Of a stretch of DNA of 64,000 bases, positions 42,330 to 50,941 are shown in pieces. Under the pieces are notes generated by a model. It worked only from the letters and a program-made list of their open reading frames with translations, did no database searches and had not been told where the DNA came from. The DNA lies in the NCBI GenBank assembly GCA_048201935.1, contig DBFBGR010000011.1, forward strand, positions 62,001 to 126,000. Reading direction: 5' to 3'. The position numbers and the translations under genes were made by a program. The first letter of the stretch is position 1. Every line of letters begins with the position of its first letter. The DNA is from MGBC124762 sp048201935. GTDB taxonomy: Bacteria; Bacillota; Clostridia; Oscillospirales; Oscillospiraceae.

Positions 42330-44243
42330 ATGCGAGACGGATTTATTAAGGTAGCCGCCGCCACGCCGAAAATTCGCGTAGCCGACTGCGACTATAACGC
42401 AACGCAAATTATTGATTTGATGAAGGAGGCCGCCGCCCTGGGGGTGAAGGTCATGGCCTTTCCCGAACTGTGCCTCGCCGGCTACACCTGCGGCGACCTC
42501 TTTTTACAGGACGCGCTGTTGGTGGATTGCCAGAATGCCCTGGGCCGTGTGCTGGCTGAAACGGCGGAGCTAGACCTGCTGGCGGCAATCGGCTTGCCTA
42601 TGTGGCACAACAACAAATTGTATAATTGCGCTGCGGTTATACACAGAGGGGATGTTCTTGGCCTAGTTCCCAAGACCCACATTCCCAACTACGGCGAGTT
42701 TTACGAGGAGCGGTGGTTTGCGTCCTTCACCAAAGCTTCTTTAGAACAAAAGCTTTTGTTTGGAAAATGGGAGAACCTATGCGCTAACGAAGTTTGGACC
42801 TGTGAGACTGTGCCCAACTTGACCATCGGCGTGGAGATCTGCGAGGATCTGTGGGCGGTGGAGCCGCCTTCGGGAAGGCTGGCCGCCGCGGGCGCGACCA
42901 TCATCTTAAATCTCTCCGCCAGCGACGAGGTGGTGGGCAAGGCCGCCTACCGCCGCCAACTGGTCAAAAGCCAGTCCGCCCGGCTGGGCTGCGCCTATGT
43001 CTATGCCGACGCGGGGGAGGGGGAGTCCACCTCCGACCTGGTCTTCGCCGGACATAACATCATCGCCGAAAACGGAACCATTTTGGCGGAGAACCGCTAC
43101 CACACCGGCCTCACCGTCACCGAGATCGACGTGGATAAGCTGGCCTACGAGCGTCGGCGTGTGACCACCTTCCCAACGGGGAAGGGCGAGGATGTGTGGC
43201 GCGCCCACGTTCGCGATATGAATGTTGAGGACGCTGTCTTGACCCGCCCCATCGCCAAAAGCCCCTTCGTCCCCCAGGGCGACGCCGACCGTGCCGCCCG
43301 GTGCGAGGACATCTTAAATATCGCCGCCCTGGGCCTGAAAAAACGGCTGGAGCACATCGGCGCGCCCCGGCCCGTCCTGGGCCTCTCCGGCGGCTTGGAT
43401 TCCACCCTGGCCGCCCTCATCACCGCCCGGGCCTTAGATATGCTGGGCCGTCCCCGCACCGACCTCCTCTGCGTCACCATGCCCTGCTTTGGTACCACCC
43501 AGCGCACCCGCTCCAACGCCGAGGTGCTGGCCCAAAGGCTGGGGGCGGAGCTTCGCACCGTGGACATCACCCAGGCCGTCAAGCAGCACTTCGCCGACAT
43601 CGGCCAGTCCATGGACGACCACGACGTGACCTATGAAAACGCCCAAGCAAGAGAGCGCACCCAGGTGCTCATGGACCTGGCCAACCAGTGCGGCGGCCTG
43701 GTCATCGGCACCGGCGACCTCTCCGAGCTGGCCCTGGGCTGGTGCACCTACAACGGCGACCAAATGAGCATGTACGCCGTCAACGCCTCCATCCCCAAGA
43801 CCCTGGTCCGCCACGTGGTGGCCTACGCCGCCGACGTTTCCGGCGACCCGGCCCTGTCCGCCGCACTGCGGGATATCCTGGCCACCCCGGTGTCCCCGGA
43901 GCTGCTCCCCGCCGAAAACGGCGAGATCAGCCAAAAGACCGAGGACATCGTAGGCCCCTACGAGCTCCACGACTTCTTCCTCTACTATATCGTCCGCTGG
44001 GCCTTTCCGCCAAGAAAAGTGCTTCGACTGGCAGAGTATGCGTTTCAAGGCGACTATGACCGCGCCACCATTTTGAAGTGGCTGAAGACCTTCTACAAGC
44101 GGTTCTTCTCTCAGCAGTTCAAGCGCCAGGCCAGCCCCGACGGCCCCAAGGTGGGCACGGTGGACCTGAACCCCCGGGGGAGCTGGCGCATGCCCTCGGA
44201 CGCGTCGGCAAAACTTTGGTTAGAGGAGCTGGAAAACCTGTGA
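42330..44243 (+). CDS. nadE: glutamine-dependent NAD+ synthetase
   Basis: 637 residues. The N-terminal nitrilase-like glutaminase (about 1-280) has the Glu46-Lys115-Cys171 triad (FPELCLAGYTC, VPKTHIPN, GVEICEDLW). The C-terminal ATP-pyrophosphatase domain amidates nicotinate adenine dinucleotide and shows GLSGGLDSTLAALI, TGDLSELALGWCTYNGDQMSMYAVN. Ammonia is channelled between the domains. AAAGGAGG precedes ATG 42330, 30 bp after proA. The stop overlaps the chromate transporter gene. Confidence 0.97.
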   Translation: MRDGFIKVAAATPKIRVADCDYNATQIIDLMKEAAALGVKVMAFPELCLAGYTCGDLFLQDALLVDCQNALGRVLAETAELDLLAAIGLPMWHNNKLYNCAAVIHRGDVLGLVPKTHIPNYGEFYEERWFASFTKASLEQKLLFGKWENLCANEVWTCETVPNLTIGVEICEDLWAVEPPSGRLAAAGATIILNLSASDEVVGKAAYRRQLVKSQSARLGCAYVYADAGEGESTSDLVFAGHNIIAENGTILAENRYHTGLTVTEIDVDKLAYERRRVTTFPTGKGEDVWRAHVRDMNVEDAVLTRPIAKSPFVPQGDADRAARCEDILNIAALGLKKRLEHIGAPRPVLGLSGGLDSTLAALITARALDMLGRPRTDLLCVTMPCFGTTQRTRSNAEVLAQRLGAELRTVDITQAVKQHFADIGQSMDDHDVTYENAQARERTQVLMDLANQCGGLVIGTGDLSELALGWCTYNGDQMSMYAVNASIPKTLVRHVVAYAADVSGDPALSAALRDILATPVSPELLPAENGEISQKTEDIVGPYELHDFFLYYIVRWAFPPRKVLRLAEYAFQGDYDRATILKWLKTFYKRFFSQQFKRQASPDGPKVGTVDLNPRGSWRMPSDASAKLWLEELENL

Positions 44244-44824
44244 ACGAATATCTGCAGCTGTTTTTGACCTTCGCCCAGGTGGGCGTTTGCACCTTCGGCG
44301 GCGGCTACGCCATGCTCCCCATCCTCCAGCGGGAGGTGGTGGAGAAAAAGGGCTGGTGCACCGCCGAGGAGCTCTCCGACTACTTCGCCATCGGCCAGTG
44401 TACCCCCGGGGTCATTGCCGTGAATACCGCCACCTTTGTGGGGGCCAAGCGCAAGGGAACCCTGGGCGGGATCGTCGCCACCCTGGGCATGGTCTTCCCA
44501 AGCGTGGTCATCATCACCCTCATCGCCGCCTTTTTGCGCAACTTTGCCCACATCCCCGCCGTGGGCCACGCCTTTGCCGGGGTCCGGGCCGCCGTGGTGG
44601 CCCTCATCGCCTCCAGCGTCCTCAAGCTGGGCAAGACCACGGTGAAAAACCTCCCCTCGGTGTGCATTTTTATCGCCGTGCTGCTCCTCAGCGTCTTCGA
44701 CAAGCAGTTAGAAGCCGCCTTTCCCGCGGTCAGCTTTCTCTTCAGCCCCGTGACCTACGTGGTGCTGGCGGGGGTGGCAGGGCTGGTCCTCACCCTCTGC
44801 AGGAAGGGAGGGGAGGCGAAATGA
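44240..44824 (+). CDS. short-chain chromate transporter family (CHR) subunit 1
   Basis: 194 residues, about five to six membrane segments. CHR hallmark near the N-terminus: FAQVGVCTFGGGYAMLPILQREVVEKKGW, followed by FAIGQCTPGVIAVNTATFVGAKRKGTLG. Single-domain CHR proteins work as pairs encoded side by side; a second follows here with an overlapping start. The family exports chromate, but in anaerobes the natural substrate is uncertain. The start GTG 44240 overlaps the nadE stop. Confidence 0.9.
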   Translation: MNEYLQLFLTFAQVGVCTFGGGYAMLPILQREVVEKKGWCTAEELSDYFAIGQCTPGVIAVNTATFVGAKRKGTLGGIVATLGMVFPSVVIITLIAAFLRNFAHIPAVGHAFAGVRAAVVALIASSVLKLGKTTVKNLPSVCIFIAVLLLSVFDKQLEAAFPAVSFLFSPVTYVVLAGVAGLVLTLCRKGGEAK

Positions 44825-45393
44825 TCTACCTGCGATTGTTCTTTGAGTTCTTCAAAGTCGGCCTGTTCTCCGTGGGCGGCGGCCTGGCCACCATCCCCTT
44901 TCTCCAGGACCTAGGGGCCCGCACGGGCTGGTTTTCCGCCGCCGACCTGGCCGACATGATCGCCGTCAGCGAGTCCACCCCCGGCCCCATGGGGGTGAAC
45001 ATGTCCACCTACGTGGGCTACACCTGCGCCGGTCCCCTGGGGGCCGTGGTGGGAGTTTTGGGCCTCATCGCCCCCTCGGTCATCGTCATCTTGCTGGTGG
45101 CCATGTTCCTGAAAAAATTCCGGGACAGTAGGATCGTGGACGGCGTGTTTCAGGGCCTGCGGCCCGCCTCCACCGCCCTCATCGCCGCCGCCGGCATCTC
45201 GGTGGCCCTCATCGCCCTGCTCAAGACCGTCCCCGACCCCACGGCCAGCGTGGACAAGCTCACGCCCTACTGGCCCGCCATCACCATCGCCGTGGCGGTC
45301 TTCGTGTGCATGCGCGTCCCCCGGCTGAAAAAGCTCCACCCCATCCTCTATATCGCCGCCGCGGCGGTCATCGGCGTGGTCTTTGAGCTGTAG
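44821..45393 (+). CDS. short-chain chromate transporter family (CHR) subunit 2
   Basis: 190 residues with five to six membrane segments. Hallmark FFKVGLFSVGGGLATIPFLQDLGARTGWF and MIAVSESTPGPMGVNMSTYVGYTCAGPLGAVVG. It differs from the preceding subunit in the way typical of complementary CHR halves (opposite membrane orientation). The ATG overlaps the upstream stop (ATGA). Last gene of proBA-nadE-chr; no clear terminator was seen in the 57 bases before the next promoter. Confidence 0.9.
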   Translation: MIYLRLFFEFFKVGLFSVGGGLATIPFLQDLGARTGWFSAADLADMIAVSESTPGPMGVNMSTYVGYTCAGPLGAVVGVLGLIAPSVIVILLVAMFLKKFRDSRIVDGVFQGLRPASTALIAAAGISVALIALLKTVPDPTASVDKLTPYWPAITIAVAVFVCMRVPRLKKLHPILYIAAAAVIGVVFEL

Positions 45394-45422
45394 GGGAACC
45401 TTTGGCAAAAAATTCCGTCAAA

Positions 45423-45477
45423 TATAGTACCTGTCCCGCACAAAATGTAGTTGCATTTTGATGGGATAGGTACTATA
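45423..45477. promoter_or_regulatory. inverted repeat flanking the SLH gene promoter
   Basis: TATAGTACCT (45423-45432) and its exact inverse AGGTACTATA (45468-45477), 35 bases apart; the right copy covers most of the -10 box. Flanking bases also nearly match (AAATATAGTACCTGTCCC against GGGATAGGTACTATAATT). Confidence 0.5.
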
Positions 45478-45479
45478 AT
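45451..45479 (+). promoter_or_regulatory. promoter of the SLH protein gene
   Basis: -35 TTGCAT (45451-45456), 17-bp spacer, -10 TATAAT (45474-45479). Confidence 0.75.
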
Positions 45480-45525
45480 TTGTATATATTGGCGTAGCAT
45501 ACCGATTCGCATGGAGGTGCCAAAG

Positions 45526-47970
45526 ATGAAAGGAAAAAAGCTGCTGGCGTTGCTGCTGGCTCTGGTCCTCTGCCTGGGGCTCTATGTCCCCACTCTGGCG
45601 GCGGAGACCACCCACGAGGATTTCCAGGACCTGATGGTAGTCAACACCTACACCGGTGACTACCAGTGGAAGTGGGCTTGGCCCACCATAGACGACACCC
45701 TGCGCCGCGGCCTCTTTATCGGCTATACCCCCTACCAGGACGCCCAGGGCAACACCGTCACCGACTTCGGCCCCGGCGACGTGGTCACCGAGGCGGTGGG
45801 CCTGACCCTATGCGCCCGTATGATCGTGGACGTTCAGCAAAGAGAGACCATCCTCAAGGACCGCCTGGAGCAGATGCGCGAACTGATCCCCGGCACCGCC
45901 AAGGACCCTGACGACACTGCCGCGCCGTTCATGTGGTTTCGCCGGGAGGCGGCGGCCTGCCTGGAGCTGGGCATCCTCTCCGCCGAAGACCTGGCCCTGC
46001 TTCGGGACGCGGACCGGCTGGGCAAGCCCATGACCAAGGCGGACTTCGCCGTCTACCTGGTCCGGGCCATGGGGCTGGAGGACTTCGCCAAGAGCCTTAG
46101 CTCCAGCGACCTGTCCTTCTTCACCGACGAGGCGAAGATCGGCCGGGAGTACCGCCCCTACGTCAAGCTCCTCTATAACTACGGCGTGCTCACCGGCGAC
46201 GAGCAGCAGCGCTTCAACCCCGACCAGAGCATGAACCGGGCCATCTGCGCCACCATGCTCTCCCGGGCCATCGAGAACATCCTGGAGGAGCGGGAGGTCT
46301 CTGTGGAGCTGCCCCGGTATGAGAGCTATTCCTTCGCCACCGGTATCATCCGCTCCGTGGACGTGGACGACGACGGCGTGCGCCAGGTGACCCTGGAGGA
46401 CCTGGACGGCCAGCACACCTACAAGCTGCCCTCCTCGGCCAAGATCTACCAGAACAACATGCCCGCCAAGGCCACCGACCTGAAAAACAGCTCCTTCGCC
46501 AAGCTGCGCTTCGACGCCAAGGGCGAGGTGGTCATGGTCCGGCTCATCCCCGCGGGCTTTTTGAGCCAGGTGGAGGGCGCGGTCACCGCCGTCACCAGTG
46601 AGGCCGTGGTGGTGGACGGGGTGAAGTACCCCATCGACCGCTACACCCAGGTTGCCGCCGGCGGCAAGGTGGGCGGAGCTGAGCTCATCGACCTGGACGC
46701 GGGCTATACCGGCGCCAAGCTCACCGCCAACAGCCGCAAGACCGTGCTGTCGGTCACCCTCACCGGCGGCACTCGCCAGGTGGAGGGCGTGCTCACCGAC
46801 GTGACCACCACCACCCAGGGCGCCATCACCAAGACCACCGCCACCGTCAACTCCTTCAGCGGTATGCCTACCACCTATGTGGTGAGCGACGACGTTTCCG
46901 TCACCGCCAAGGACCAGAAGCTGGCCGCTCTAAAGGAGAGCTTCGAGGGCAAACACGTCACCCTCCGGGTGGCCGACAGCGACTTCTCCGACCTCAAGAG
47001 CGTGGACGTGGACCTGGACGGCCAGTACATCCAGGGCGTTTTGCAGACCGTCTCCGCCAAGCAGACCCCCCGCAAGGTAGAGATCACCCGCACCACCGAT
47101 ACCCGCCGCACCCCCTGGGAGGTGTCCGAGGACTGCGTGGTGCTCTACGAGGGCAAGGCCGCCGACCTCTCCAAGCTGCCCACGGGCACCTTCGTCACCG
47201 CCAAGCTGGAGGGGGCCACCGTCACCGAGCTCTCCGCCTGGACGGGTCTGGAGAGCGTGGAGGGCGTGCTCACCGCCATCACCTACCCCACCGGCCAGGA
47301 GCGGGTGCAGCTTTCGGTGAAGGCCGAGGACGGCACGGCCTATGAGTACGCCATCGACCTGGCCGATCTGAAGAACGTGGTCATTTTGGTGGGCGACAAG
47401 GACTCCGACATCACCAAGCTCACCACCGGCGACAGCGTGGTGGTCACCCTGCGCTACCACAAGGTCACCCAGATCGACGTGACGCCCCGCGCCGCCAACG
47501 TCACCGGCACCCTGGACGCCATCACCTTTAAGGCCGACGGCTCCGCCGTTTTGAGCGTCCTGCTGCCCAGCGGCGTTACCCAGGAGTACACCGCCGAGGC
47601 CGGCGTCACCGTCACCCGGGAGGACAACGCCGCCGCCCTCACCGACGTGAAGGCTGGCGGCCAGGTGGCCCTGGTCACCGAGGGCGCCCGGGTCCTGTCC
47701 ATCCAGTTCTCCGGCTCCGCTGTCTCCCAGTCCAGCGTGGCCGGGCGCATCATCAGCAAGGACGACCAAGCCCGCATCGCCACCGTCCTGCCCACTGGGG
47801 CGGACGCGGTGCCCGTGAAGGTCCACATCGGCACGAGCGCCGGCTTCCTGGACGTGACCGGCGCCAGCCTTACCCGCATCACCCAGCTCAACGTGGGCGA
47901 CAGCGTGGAGATCTATGGCTCCTACGGCAAGGACGGCACCTTCGAGGCCAAGAGCGTCATCCGTAAGTAA
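45526..47970 (+). CDS. S-layer homology (SLH) domain cell-surface protein
   Basis: 814 residues. Signal peptide MKGKKLLALLLALVLCLGLYVPTLA. The N-terminal region (about 35-260) contains SLH-type repeats: MTKADFAVYLVRAMG ... FTDEAKIGREYRPYVKLLYNYGVLTGDEQQRFNPDQSMNRAICATMLSRAIE has the F-x-D and F-x-P-x-x-x-x-x-R pattern. SLH domains bind pyruvylated wall polymers. The long C-terminal part (270-814) is a series of Thr/Val/Asp-rich beta domains with recurring V-x-G-x-L/V-T-A/D-I/V units. ATG 45526 is preferred because GGAGGT lies 7 bases upstream. It is a single gene with its own promoter and terminator. Confidence 0.87.
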   Translation: MKGKKLLALLLALVLCLGLYVPTLAAETTHEDFQDLMVVNTYTGDYQWKWAWPTIDDTLRRGLFIGYTPYQDAQGNTVTDFGPGDVVTEAVGLTLCARMIVDVQQRETILKDRLEQMRELIPGTAKDPDDTAAPFMWFRREAAACLELGILSAEDLALLRDADRLGKPMTKADFAVYLVRAMGLEDFAKSLSSSDLSFFTDEAKIGREYRPYVKLLYNYGVLTGDEQQRFNPDQSMNRAICATMLSRAIENILEEREVSVELPRYESYSFATGIIRSVDVDDDGVRQVTLEDLDGQHTYKLPSSAKIYQNNMPAKATDLKNSSFAKLRFDAKGEVVMVRLIPAGFLSQVEGAVTAVTSEAVVVDGVKYPIDRYTQVAAGGKVGGAELIDLDAGYTGAKLTANSRKTVLSVTLTGGTRQVEGVLTDVTTTTQGAITKTTATVNSFSGMPTTYVVSDDVSVTAKDQKLAALKESFEGKHVTLRVADSDFSDLKSVDVDLDGQYIQGVLQTVSAKQTPRKVEITRTTDTRRTPWEVSEDCVVLYEGKAADLSKLPTGTFVTAKLEGATVTELSAWTGLESVEGVLTAITYPTGQERVQLSVKAEDGTAYEYAIDLADLKNVVILVGDKDSDITKLTTGDSVVVTLRYHKVTQIDVTPRAANVTGTLDAITFKADGSAVLSVLLPSGVTQEYTAEAGVTVTREDNAAALTDVKAGGQVALVTEGARVLSIQFSGSAVSQSSVAGRIISKDDQARIATVLPTGADAVPVKVHIGTSAGFLDVTGASLTRITQLNVGDSVEIYGSYGKDGTFEAKSVIRK

Positions 47971-47989
47971 GCCGCCCCAAAGAACCGAC

Positions 47990-48019
47990 AAAATGGCGGG
48001 TCGCCTGACCCGCCATTTT
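47990..48019 (+). terminator. terminator after the SLH gene
   Basis: Stem AAAATGGCGGGTC / GACCCGCCATTTT, loop GCCT. Confidence 0.85.
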
Positions 48020-48045
48020 ATTCGACGTGAGAGGAGGGCTAGGCC

Positions 48046-48903
48046 CTGAAACAGCGCTTTTTCGCTCTATGCCTTGTCTTGGCGTTGGTCGTCTGCGCCG
48101 GGGCCGTCCTCCGCCTGGCCTGGCCCGAGCGGACCCCGGCTCCCGTGCCCGACGCGTCTTATGCTCCCCAGCCTGAGCGGGCCCTGGCCCTTCTGGGCAA
48201 TGCGCAGGACCCCTGGTGCGCGCCGCTTTTTGACGAAATTCGACCCTGGGCCGCCGAGCAGGGCTGGCGGCTGGTGAGCTACGACTGCGCGGGCAGCGTC
48301 CAGACCCAGAAAGGCCAGCTGGACGACCTCCTTCGCACCGAAGAGGTCGCCGCCGCCATCCTCTACGACCTGGGGGATAGCGACTGGCGCGGCGAAGCCG
48401 TGGAACGCATGGAGCGAGCGGGCGTCCAGGCCGTCACCCTCAGCCGCTGGAGCGACGGCGACCTGGGCCCGGACCCCCAGGTGCTCTGGACCGCCGACTG
48501 GGAAGGCGGCGTGCTGGTCCTGGCCGACCTGCCCGACGACCCCGCCCTCTTCGCCGCCCAGACCGCCCTGGGGGACAAACTGCTGGGCAACGGCGCGTGC
48601 TGGGCCACGCCAGAGTACGCCGCCGACTATCTAAACCAGGCCCTGCCTCTCTATCCCCGGACCGCCGCCGTCCTCTGCCTTTCCCGGGAGGGAGCCCTGG
48701 GGGCCAAGGACTACATAGCGGAGCGTCACCTCAACATCAAGGCCGTGTGCCTGGACCCCGACCCCGAGACCGCCGCCGACCTGGCCCTGGGCCGCGTCGA
48801 CGCGTGGATCGAGGTATCTCGGGAGGGGATCCTGGACGCTCTGCAAAAGGCCCTGGACGGCAAAGAACCCGAGCCCCTGACCGTCACGGTGAAGACCGCA
48901 TAA
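48046..48903 (+). CDS. exported sugar-binding-like (periplasmic binding protein fold) protein
   Basis: About 285 residues. An N-terminal hydrophobic signal/anchor (KQRFFALCLVLALVVCAGAVL) precedes a type I periplasmic-binding fold: ALALLGNAQDPWCAPLFDEIRPWAAEQGWRLVSYDC, AAILYDLGDSDWRGEAVERMERAGVQAVTLSR, and a C-terminal ALGRVDAWIEVSREGILDALQKAL, as in ribose-type binding proteins. CTG 48046 is proposed as start because GAGGAGGG lies at 48031-48038 and it gives a complete signal sequence; the first ATG/GTG/TTG in frame (TTG 48079) would cut the signal in half. No transporter genes adjoin. Ligand unknown. Confidence 0.65.
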   Translation: MKQRFFALCLVLALVVCAGAVLRLAWPERTPAPVPDASYAPQPERALALLGNAQDPWCAPLFDEIRPWAAEQGWRLVSYDCAGSVQTQKGQLDDLLRTEEVAAAILYDLGDSDWRGEAVERMERAGVQAVTLSRWSDGDLGPDPQVLWTADWEGGVLVLADLPDDPALFAAQTALGDKLLGNGACWATPEYAADYLNQALPLYPRTAAVLCLSREGALGAKDYIAERHLNIKAVCLDPDPETAADLALGRVDAWIEVSREGILDALQKALDGKEPEPLTVTVKTA

Positions 48904-48938
48904 AGAAACGCCTCTCCGTTAGAAGAGGCGTTTCTTTA
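48903..48938. terminator. bidirectional terminator, binding-protein gene / lsr cupin gene
   Basis: Stem AAAGAAACGCCTCT / AGAGGCGTTTCTTT. Confidence 0.85.
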
Positions 48939-48946
48939 TGCCAGCA

Positions 48947-49300
48947 TCAAAAGCCGGTGGGGTTGTCCACGTTGACCTTGTCCACCTCCTGGAAGGGGGC
49001 CAGGGTGGAGATCATCTTGATGGGCTTGTCGTAGGAGTTGACGCAGTAGTGGACCTCGCCGGGCTCGATGTGGATGAGCTGCCCCGGGCCCAGAGTGTGC
49101 TTGACCCCGTCCACCACGATGTCGATCTGGCCCTCCAGGATGAAGAAATTCTCCTCCATCACGTTGTGGTAGTGGGCCTGGAAATCCTCCCCGGGGTTGA
49201 AGCGGACCAGGGCGAAGTTCATCCGGGGTCCCTTCATCAGATACTTAGGACCACTGTCGCCAAAACGGTACTCACGTTCGCTCTCGCTGATGATAAACAT
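48947..49300 (-). CDS. small cupin protein of the lsr locus
   Basis: 117 residues, a single cupin_2 domain. Motif 1 is FQAHYHNVMEENFFILEG (His, His, Glu metal ligands) and motif 2 PGQLIHIEPGEVHYCVN (second His). It is the third gene after lsrR and lsrK (34 bp after lsrK). Cupins of this size include isomerases and metal-dependent lyases. LsrG, the isomerase acting on phospho-AI-2, is missing from this locus, so this protein is a candidate functional substitute; that is inference. GGAGGAG precedes ATG 49300. Confidence 0.85.
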   Translation of the reverse strand: MFIISESEREYRFGDSGPKYLMKGPRMNFALVRFNPGEDFQAHYHNVMEENFFILEGQIDIVVDGVKHTLGPGQLIHIEPGEVHYCVNSYDKPIKMISTLAPFQEVDKVNVDNPTGF

Positions 49301-49334
49301 GGTCTTCTCCTCCTTCTTTTTGTGTGTGCTGTGC

Positions 49335-50897
49335 TCACAGACCCGGCGCGATCCACATATTCCGGGTCAGACCTTGGTCGCAAAGCTCCAACTGCTTGGG
49401 GTAGAGGGCCTTCCACGCCGCGTAGAGCTGGTCGTAGACCGCCTTGTTCTCGGCATTGGGCTGGTAGGTCTTGTCCCACTTGACGGTGGCCGCCGCGGCC
49501 TCCTCCACGCTCTTCCAAATACCCACGCCCACCCCGGCCAGAATGGCCGCGCCCAGGGCGGTGGCCTCCTTCACCACGGGGACCTTGACGGGTTTGCCCG
49601 TCACGTCGGCCACGATCTGGCTCCACAGCGGGCTCTTGGCGGCCCCGCCGGCGAAGATGAGCTCGTCCGGCTCATGGCCGGTGGCCTCCCGGACCAGGTC
49701 GATGTGGGAGCGCACCAAAATGGCGGTGTTCTCCAAGATGGCCCGGTAGAAGGTGTAGCGGTTAAATTTATCCGGCTCCAGAAGGAAGTTGGTAAAGGTG
49801 GGGCTGGCGTGCTTCCAGTTGATGAAGTTCATGGTGTCGGAGAAGCAGCATTGCATCCCGTAGCACCCCGCGGGGATGTCGCGGGCGCGCTCGTTCATAA
49901 TGTCGTAGCAGTCCCGGCCCGTGGCCCGGGCCTCTTCCAGCTCCATCTGGCAAAAGCCGTCCCGGAACCAGCGCATGACAAGGCCGGGCTTGAAGGCCAG
50001 GGCCTCATACTGCCACAAATTGGGGGCCGCCGCGCAGTTCACCCGCACCCGGCAGCCCGGGTCGGTCTTGCCCGAGTCGGTGTTGAACTCGTACTGCCAG
50101 AAGGACCCGCCGAAGACGGCGGCCTGGTTGGCGCTGGTAGCGCCCACCCCCAGGGTGCCAAGCTGGCAGTCGCCGCCGCCCACCACCACAGGGGTGCCCT
50201 CCAAAAGCCCGGTGTCCGCCGCGCCCTTGGCGCTCACCGCGCCAAAGCGCTGGCCGCACTCCACCACAGGCGGAAAAATGTCGCTACGGAGGCCGCACTT
50301 GGCGGCGATGTCGGGGAGCCAGTCCCGGCTCTGGAGGTCCATGATGCCCGTGGTGGAGCCGTTGGAGGGCTCCACCGCCAGTTGGCTCGTCAGCTTGTAG
50401 ATGAGCCAGTCGTTGAGCATGCCGATGTGGGCCACCTTCTCGTAGACCTCGGGCATGTTGTCCTTGACCCACAAAAGCCGGGGCAGAGCGCCCAGGGCGT
50501 AGGTCTGACCGGACTTTAAGTACACTTCCTTCTCCAACGCCGGGTCCAGGGCCTTGAGCTGGCCCACCTGGGCGTCGGAGCGGGCGTCCACGTTGGCGCA
50601 GGCCCAGATCTCGTTGCCCTCGCCGTCATAGAGGACGATGGCCTCGCGCATACAGGTGGTGGACACGGCGGCGATGTCACCGGGCGCGATGCCCGTCTCC
50701 TCTAAAACGCCTCGGACACAGCCGCTGGCCAGGGCCCAGTTCTTCTCCCAGTCGAAGCCCATGCTCCCGGGCCACCGGGGGTCCTCCAGATGGGTCCACT
50801 CCCGCTGAACGCAGCCCACCTGGTCGCCGGAGAGGTCGAAGACCACCGCCCGGACGCTACCGGTGCCCGCGTCGATCGCCATGAGATACTTCGCCAT
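49335..50897 (-). CDS. lsrK: autoinducer-2 kinase (FGGY family)
   Basis: 520 residues. LsrK phosphorylates imported AI-2 (the DPD form), trapping it and creating the LsrR inducer. The FGGY fold is visible in LMAIDAGTGSVRAVVFDLSG, FDWEKNWALA, STTCMREAIVLYD, GGGDCQLGTLGVG and IFAGGAAKSPLWSQIVADVTGKPV. Position between lsrR and the cupin, and divergence from lsrACDBF, supports LsrK over xylulose or glycerol kinase. ATG 50897 is chosen; an upstream TTG (50921) is in frame but AAAGGAAG fits the inner ATG. Confidence 0.93.
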   Translation of the reverse strand: MAKYLMAIDAGTGSVRAVVFDLSGDQVGCVQREWTHLEDPRWPGSMGFDWEKNWALASGCVRGVLEETGIAPGDIAAVSTTCMREAIVLYDGEGNEIWACANVDARSDAQVGQLKALDPALEKEVYLKSGQTYALGALPRLLWVKDNMPEVYEKVAHIGMLNDWLIYKLTSQLAVEPSNGSTTGIMDLQSRDWLPDIAAKCGLRSDIFPPVVECGQRFGAVSAKGAADTGLLEGTPVVVGGGDCQLGTLGVGATSANQAAVFGGSFWQYEFNTDSGKTDPGCRVRVNCAAAPNLWQYEALAFKPGLVMRWFRDGFCQMELEEARATGRDCYDIMNERARDIPAGCYGMQCCFSDTMNFINWKHASPTFTNFLLEPDKFNRYTFYRAILENTAILVRSHIDLVREATGHEPDELIFAGGAAKSPLWSQIVADVTGKPVKVPVVKEATALGAAILAGVGVGIWKSVEEAAAATVKWDKTYQPNAENKAVYDQLYAAWKALYPKQLELCDQGLTRNMWIAPGL

Positions 50898-50941
50898 ACT
50901 TTTGTCGCTTCCTTTCTTCAAATGAATGGCCCGCTCCGGGC

